This document shows, one piece after another, positions 58,586-64,000 of a stretch of 64,000 nt of DNA (the stretch's first letter is position 1; every line of letters starts with the position of its first letter). The position numbers were made by a program, and so were the translations under genes. The stretch is from Sclerodactyla briareus (Eukaryota; Echinodermata; Holothuroidea; Dendrochirotida; Sclerodactylidae), in the NCBI GenBank assembly GCA_026419785.1, contig JAODTK010001532.1, forward strand, positions 1 to 64,000. The letters are read 5' to 3'. The notes below the pieces were generated by a model. It was not told the DNA's origin. It did not search any database and saw only the letters and a program-made list of their open reading frames with translations.

Positions 58586-58821
58586 ATGTCATGTAGGCTC
58601 CCAGCCTTCATAACCCCGGCCGGAACGAACTCAAATGCGTTATTACTGTAACGAAGATCGGCACACCCCCCCCCCATAGCAGTCCATTTGTTCGCTTTTT
58701 TACTCATCAGGTGGGGTAACAACAATTATGGAAGATACACCTAACCTCGTGGTCTCATTTATAAATCACATCATGATTTAGGTTACGAAGTCATGAATGT
58801 ATTCTATTCTATTTTCTCCAG
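58586..58821. other. Intron before EGF exon D
   Basis: Non-coding, with a C homopolymer near 58,668. It ends in a good pyrimidine tract and acceptor (TTCTATTCTATTTTCTCCAG). Confidence 0.5.
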
Positions 58822-58958
58822 ATATTGATGAATGTTCGTCACATATTACTGTACGACTACCTCCTCCTATTGCTCAAACACTGAAGGTAGTTATCAATGT
58901 GTATGTAACACTGGTTACATAGGCTCTCCAGCAACCGGACAAGCGGCAACGTGTGTTA
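58822..58958 (+). CDS. EGF-CA exon D
   Basis: It follows a strong acceptor and ends at GTAAGT (58,959). It reads (D)IDECSSH, then, after one missing T near 58,848, YCTTTSSYC, NTEGSYQCVC, NTGYIG and TC. With that base restored the exon would be 138 nt, a multiple of three, with all six EGF cysteines. It is the best-preserved EGF cassette for splice signals and lies outside the tandem array. It may be a working exon of the gene. Confidence 0.78.
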
Positions 58959-59844
58959 GTAAGTGATTCTGTGTATATTGCTTCAAAAGTTATACCTAGT
59001 CGTTTTCATTCTTTCGTTTTTCATTTTCAATTTAACGAGTTGCCAGTGTACGTAACCCTTTCCTTTCTTCTTCTTCTTCTCGTCTTCTTCTTCGACTTCT
59101 TCTCCGGAGCTTCGATAGTGTGCGCTACGTCACCTAGGAGGGATTAACTTAGTCGAACTTAGCATGAGAATGCAACATGACCTGGCGGACCAACCATACT
59201 TGTTGCAGATTTTATCCACTATTTTAATATGATGCCTTGAAGTATTTCATTAATTTGTCAAGTTAAAGGGACATGGCTGACCTGCAAAATCCGCGGGATC
59301 GTGAATAATCGGTTTCCTCACCCACTGTGGCTGTCTGGTCTTGCCATCGTTCAACCAAAAAATGGATATCGCCCAACCGTATGAGGCTCAATGTTCGGGG
59401 CTGAAATCCCCAGGTGCGTCAGCTTTCGAGCCACCTATATAGTATACAGCCACTCATTACTGTATACTGTAGTGATCTTCCTTAGTGTGATCAGCTATGG
59501 AAGTGGAACTGTGAAATGAATAACTGATGGACCTTCTTAATTATAAATAAACCCAGTTACTCCCGAGACTCTGTCCAGCTACCATATAGACTGTATTCAT
59601 TTGACCTACTGGAGAGACACATTATTCAAGACATCAGAATCTCTGTGATATAAGCACGACCCTTCATTAGAAAGCTGAATTACCAAAAAAACACTAGTAA
59701 GCGGGTGCCGGTGAAACTATTCATGCAGTTCGCTCAATGAAGAGCTGAAATAGAATCGATACACCACTGTCGGCACACGGCACCAGTATTAAAGTTCCAT
59801 TTAGCCTTCATATCATGTCCTTCCTTTCCAGCCACGGAGCTTAC
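58959..59844. other. Intron/flank with a relic of the array unit
   Basis: 59,060-59,105 is a CTT-rich microsatellite. 59,125-59,280 is a diverged match to the start of the 2.83 kb units (CATGAGAATGCAACATGACCTG, then ATTTCATTAATTTGT), so the source of the array is probably next to this exon. No further exon is recognised. Confidence 0.5.
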
Positions 59845-59922
59845 CATATAGGCGGTGGGCCGAAGGCTTGAATTAGCTCGAAATTTGGGTTGTTTGGCCC
59901 CCCCCCCCAAAAGGGGCTCAAC
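59845..59922 (+). repeat. Inverted repeat arm 1
   Basis: TAGGCGGTGGGCCGAAGGCT, then TGAATTAGCTCG, a C run and CAAAAGGGGCTCAA. It matches the reverse complement of 63,013-63,078. Confidence 0.7.
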
Positions 59923-61593
59923 AAGCTTGGTATGAAATGAAAGCTAATGAAAACATGTACGGCTTATTTGTGTGATACGCTAAACTTTGAACCTTAGCAC
60001 CAAAACTCCATAATTATACTTCGAAATCATATACCAAACAGTTCTACCTATGAGAGGAGGGGTAATATAGGCCTAGATTGAAAACAGAGGGACCCGGGGA
60101 GGGCCCCCCCCCCGCCGGTGGTAGGTGAGAGTCAATGGTATACTAAGTGAATACAAGTACAACTTTTTACGATAAGCGACATTATGTATATTGGCAGTGA
60201 AAGCTCAGAAGAATATAAAAATGACCTATTGCTATAAGGGAAGGGGTAACTGAAATGTAAAATGGATGGGACAATGGGTGAGGTTAGGGGTTTGGTAGAC
60301 GGACATTGGTAAAATATACAACAACTTCTGGTACGCACTTACAAATTGGCAGGGGGATTCCATACTTATGAACAAGTCATTACCTGGAATCACGACCGGA
60401 TTCTGAAAAGAGGGAACAACGCCATGCCAGTCCATGTCCATCCAACAGGCAGTCACAAGGGAGGCCGGGTGGGTCAGGGAGGGGCAGCCGCTGACCTCTA
60501 CAGAAATAGAGGGCGCCAAACGGAGGTAGGTCCGGCCGGATTTTTTGGGGAAAAAACAGCAACAAAAAATAAGTTGAACATGTTGGAAGCCAAAAGAGGT
60601 TTTTGCCCCACAGAAAAGGCACATGGATTCACTATACCCCCACCCCACCACCCTTTCAGTTATTTCAGTTACGCTCGCCTGAAAGGCTGAAAAACCCTGC
60701 AGTATGATACAGTCATGCACGCGTAGGTCACAATTATTGCCAAGCAGCTACAGCCCAGCCTCGGGGCATATTCTTTGAGGTATACTAACGGCGTTGGGTC
60801 AGCGCTCCCGCAAGATTTTTCACTAGTACAAATAATGGTTTCACTTTTAGGGTACGCCAACTAATAAAATTATTCGAAATATGACACCACTGAGGACAAG
60901 ACGGGACACTGACAGTGACATAAAAACACCGGAGACACGAATGGAACTATTCAATTTTCTTGCGTTTTATGGGGACAATGTCTGCCCAAATTTGCAAAAG
61001 GATTGTGATATACGTGCAGTGGGCGTGTCAGCAGCATCATGCGAGCTGCGATCATTCCACAAACTAAAGCTAACCCTAACCCTAAAATGTCCTTCGGTCA
61101 ACAATGGTCCAGGATCGACTTACTAACTTGGCCATCATAAGTATTGAACGTGGAAATTTCAGAGATTCGAACATATGGACAGCAAGATTGACAAGTTCTT
61201 GAGGGCAAGATCTGGACGTTTTGGCCGCCTGTATGCCTTGAAGTAGACAGGAGACTTCACAAGGTCCAGTTGGTGCCAACTGAATATAAAGACACGTATA
61301 CTATTTTATCTTCCCAAGAACGGAGAAATAAAGAAGGGTAAAACGAGAGAGGATGAATATGGAATGTGGGAATAATGTAGGGTAGGGTGAGTTGCCACAC
61401 TAGGTACCGGTAGCATGTTTCTGTAGCCGTCAGTGGAACCCCTCTCCCAACCTTCTATTCGTGCGTCAGTTGATGTCAAGGAAGATCCAAAAAGGTGATA
61501 GTCCAGTCTAAGGGAGGAGGGGGCGCAGATCGGGTCTCTTGGCCCACCTACAAACTACCCTCGTGACGCCACTGAACCTAGGGCCTCAATTTT
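59923..61593. other. No recognised gene
   Basis: The overlapping open stretches at 60,232-60,720 (minus) and 60,346-60,690 (plus) have no known signature. A hAT-like end GTGACGCCACTG lies at about 61,563-61,574, without a recognised partner. Confidence 0.4.
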
Positions 61594-61843
61594 CAGTGGC
61601 GTAGCCAGAAGTGAAGTTATAGGGGGGCGTAATCAAGGGGGCCGCAGGCACCCACCCTCGGTGGGTCTTTGGGCATGCTCCCCCACAAAATTTTGAATTA
61701 ATAGAACCTTTTTCCTGCAATCTGGAAATTGAGACATATTTTGGGCTAAATTCTGAGGTCTGTGATTACATTTTTCACTCCTACATCTTTCAGTTTTATT
61801 GATTTTTTTCCCTGGGCCGGCAAACCGGGGGGCCACGACACTG
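61594..61843. mobile_element. MITE-like sequence, hAT-type ends
   Basis: CAGTGGCGTAGCC at the left and GGCCACGACACTG at the right are imperfect inverted ends of a 250-bp segment next to G runs. No convincing target duplication is seen. Small non-autonomous hAT elements look like this. Confidence 0.4.
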
Positions 61844-63012
61844 ATTTCAGTTAGTCTTCATGCTTCCCCTGTATCCTCGCAGCCTGTTTAGGTTAGGTGC
61901 CTCAATTGTCGATCATCTAACGAGTGGCTCCTTTCCCCTTTGCGAAATGAGGGAAACGGGAAACGTCCTGGTAACACATGTAGATGGGATGTGTCAACAC
62001 TGGGACGTAGCCTTCGCCTTTTAACTGGAAGAAGGCTAATTTCTCTTTTACTACTCCGAGAGAAAGTGAACAGGAGGCTGGGCTACAAACACTATCTAGG
62101 CCAGGCCCAGTTCCCCCCCCCCCCCCTCCATCATCCTCTGAATAGACTACTGAACTGGGGGGGGGGCGGGTCCAAGCGTGATGGGAACATTTTGTGTGTG
62201 AAAATATCATTATGTATGGAGGCCTTCCCAAAGTTGGGGGTCATTACCCCCGGACCCCTAGTTGGGGGTTGAGAAAAAGGGGGGGGGGGTCAAAGCAGTG
62301 AAGAGGTAAAAACTTAAGGTGAAACATCATTGAACACGCGGGAATTTCCAATATTTTTACTGATGAACAAGACATGATTTTGAAACATTAATTCCTAGGC
62401 CCTAAAATGTCACAGCACAAAGAAAATAGTAAATTGACACCCTTCCTCCAGCACATCATAGCTTGTATCACCTTCACCGTTCAACTATGCGGTTGAAATA
62501 GCCCAGTTACTAGAAATGCAAAAAGGTGAACAAGTAGAAAAAAGAGCCTCCACCGAGAGGCGAGATTCGAACACGCAAAGAAAAGTTTCTGTCCCTTCGC
62601 GCTAAACAATGTACTACAACACAGCTGACGAAAAGGAGCGTTAGAAGTAGTACTCCTATCCTCATCGATCTTCACTAGGTTCACTAGGCCCCTCCCAGCC
62701 TGTCTTTCGATTCTTCTTTATTGCCCGTTGCATTTTTGCATATCTGTGAACCTGGTTTAACACTCTTTGTGAAAGCTATCATTCAGAATGCACATAAAAA
62801 CACTTCAAAACAGGAGTATTGTTGTCACAGGAGGTCGCCATCTTTCATGAGTGTTACGAGGTTAATCGGCTCGTGATTGCTATCAAATATCAGGAAAATT
62901 TAGGAGATAACGAAAGTTTAAACCTTAAAATCTCATTCCTGTACCCGAGTTGGGCTTGTGAACTTCAGTGACATTCCTGAAACCACTTATACATTACAAT
63001 ATGCAACAAAAT
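61844..63012. other. No recognised gene; tRNA-like relic inside
   Basis: C and G homopolymers lie at 62,113-62,126, 62,158-62,168 and 62,280-62,289. A tRNA-type B box lies at 62,565-62,575 (next entry). Nothing coding is recognised. Confidence 0.45.
62540..62640 (-). repeat. Possible tRNA-derived SINE fragment
   Basis: The minus strand contains GTGTTCGAATCTCGCC, a good pol III B box with a T-arm-like 4/5-bp stem. A T run (TTTTTT) follows about 25 bases on, and AGCTGTGTTGTAGTA some 60 bases upstream could be an A box. The acceptor stem is not complementary, so it is not a tRNA gene. Confidence 0.3.
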
Positions 63013-63078
63013 AATTGAGCCCCTTTTGGGGGGGTCATACAACGAGCGAATTCAGACCTTCGGCCCATCGCCTAATAC
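63013..63078 (-). repeat. Inverted repeat arm 2
   Basis: The reverse complement reads TAGGCGATGGGCCGAAGGTC, TGAATTCGCTCG, a C run and CAAAAGGGGCTCAA. It matches 59,845-59,922. Confidence 0.7.
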
Positions 63079-64000
63079 TGTAGTAATTATATTGAATGAT
63101 ATGAAAACTACAATTGAAAAAAAAGAAGCATGTTGAAACGATATATTTATTAGGTCAAAATTCGTAATTCAGTGGAATACCGGTAGGTCTCTGTGGCCAA
63201 ACGAATATATTTGCTATGGCCGGCTGGCTTTTTCAAAAATCCGTTAACTGATCAGAAATTTTACTCCAAAATAGAAAATGATTTTTGAGTCCTTGTGATT
63301 TTGACTGAAGTTCTTCTTGTGGATGACGTAGCGAACGATAGCATTCTTTTTTTTTTTCAATATCATTGATACTTATTTTCTCGAATATCTCGAAAAATCC
63401 TGATTTCTCCTCTGCTAACGAAAGGGCTGAGCGTGTGAGGGGGGCCTCGAACGTTATACAATGGCGTATAATAAACAGGCTTCGTAATGCTCATCACACT
63501 AACTACAGCACAGAGACTACAGACATTTTCAGTTCTTGATATCGATATATGTATAGATATGATATTATATATATATATATATATATATGAGGATTCTGTG
63601 GTGTTAACTCTACCTCTACATGTGAAACAGGCCAGGAGTGCCAGAGCACCCTTTATGTTCATTTCATTTTAGTGCCTCTCATATCATCGGAGAAGGTATT
63701 ATCCGGCTCCACGAAGGACATCGTTCGTTATCTGTTCTCAATTTTAGAGGTGAAATTGCCGCCGGCGAACGTTCACTTCGGAACCCGTTTAGCTAAATGA
63801 AATGAACTATCTTAATAGTTTTGAAGGCTGAGCAAATTGTTGACGATTGGAGCTGAGGAATAGATCAACGGTCTACCTTAGCGAGCATGATAATTGAGGA
63901 ATGAACTGCAACTGGGACTTTTACTGGCGAATAAACAGTCGAGACTTATCAAGCTAAATTCAGAGCCGACACTTTTTATGAACCAGTAAAGTCGACATTC
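63079..64000. other. No recognised gene; TA microsatellite
   Basis: (TA)n at about 63,562-63,588 and a T run at 63,347-63,358. No coding region is recognised up to the window edge. Confidence 0.5.

Noticed and set aside
60232-60720. 162-codon minus-strand open frame
   Set aside because: No signature; overlapping open frames on both strands suggest compositional chance.
61070-61086. CTAACCCTAACCCTAA resembles telomere repeat
   Set aside because: Only about 2.5 units, with no array; a chance or tiny interstitial match.
62540-62640. Functional tRNA gene
   Set aside because: No complementary acceptor stem and a poor D-arm.

Overview
This window looks like nuclear DNA of a marine invertebrate animal, probably a deuterostome such as an echinoderm or hemichordate. 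The support is the AT-rich intergenic sequence with sparse, split coding exons, the animal-type calcium-binding EGF exons with GT-AG splice sites, and the mix of Penelope-like elements with GIY-YIG endonuclease, non-LTR elements, Ty3/gypsy and hAT-like elements. The species call is inference. No intact gene is visible: almost every recognisable coding stretch is broken by one-base insertions or deletions. These could be real decay, uncorrected long-read errors, or both.

Layout. 1-3.6 kb: a simple repeat, a minus-strand remnant that matches a second segment at 21 kb, and two direct repeats with a hammerhead-like core. 3.7-6.7 kb: a minus-strand CR1/jockey-like LINE. 7.1-16.3 kb: Penelope remnants. 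The main copy is split by a hAT-like insertion (8570-10121) and by a longer 10.7-15.7 kb stretch that ends in CAAGTC-rich sequence. 16.3-19.8 kb: a plus-strand LINE with gag-like zinc knuckles, endonuclease and reverse transcriptase. 20.8-21.9 kb: a minus-strand candidate Ig-like/transmembrane gene fragment. 23-29 kb: LINE fragments, one of them split by a second hAT-like element that carries an internal tandem array of about 206 bp. 30.8-34.2 kb: a candidate terminal-inverted-repeat element. 35.5-36.6 kb: Ty3/gypsy RNase H and integrase. 37.0-37.7 kb: a Penelope 3' end on the minus strand.

39-59 kb is the most distinctive region. It holds plus-strand exons of a protein with calcium-binding EGF-like domains, spread through heavily duplicated DNA: a tandem array with a period of about 2.83 kb (46,084-55,808, 3.4 units) and a larger block duplicated at 41.8-44.1 and 56.7-58.6 kb. 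Some exon copies still have good splice sites and cysteine patterns. Others share lesions (lost donor, internal deletion), so many are pseudo-exons that were amplified together. A gypsy LTR lies at the right edge of the first block. 59-64 kb has no recognisable gene; it holds a 75-bp inverted repeat pair, a MITE-like sequence and a tRNA-like promoter relic.

How it fits together: the window is mostly transposon layering around a locus where EGF exons were multiplied by segmental duplication. No operon-like or defence-like gene system is visible.
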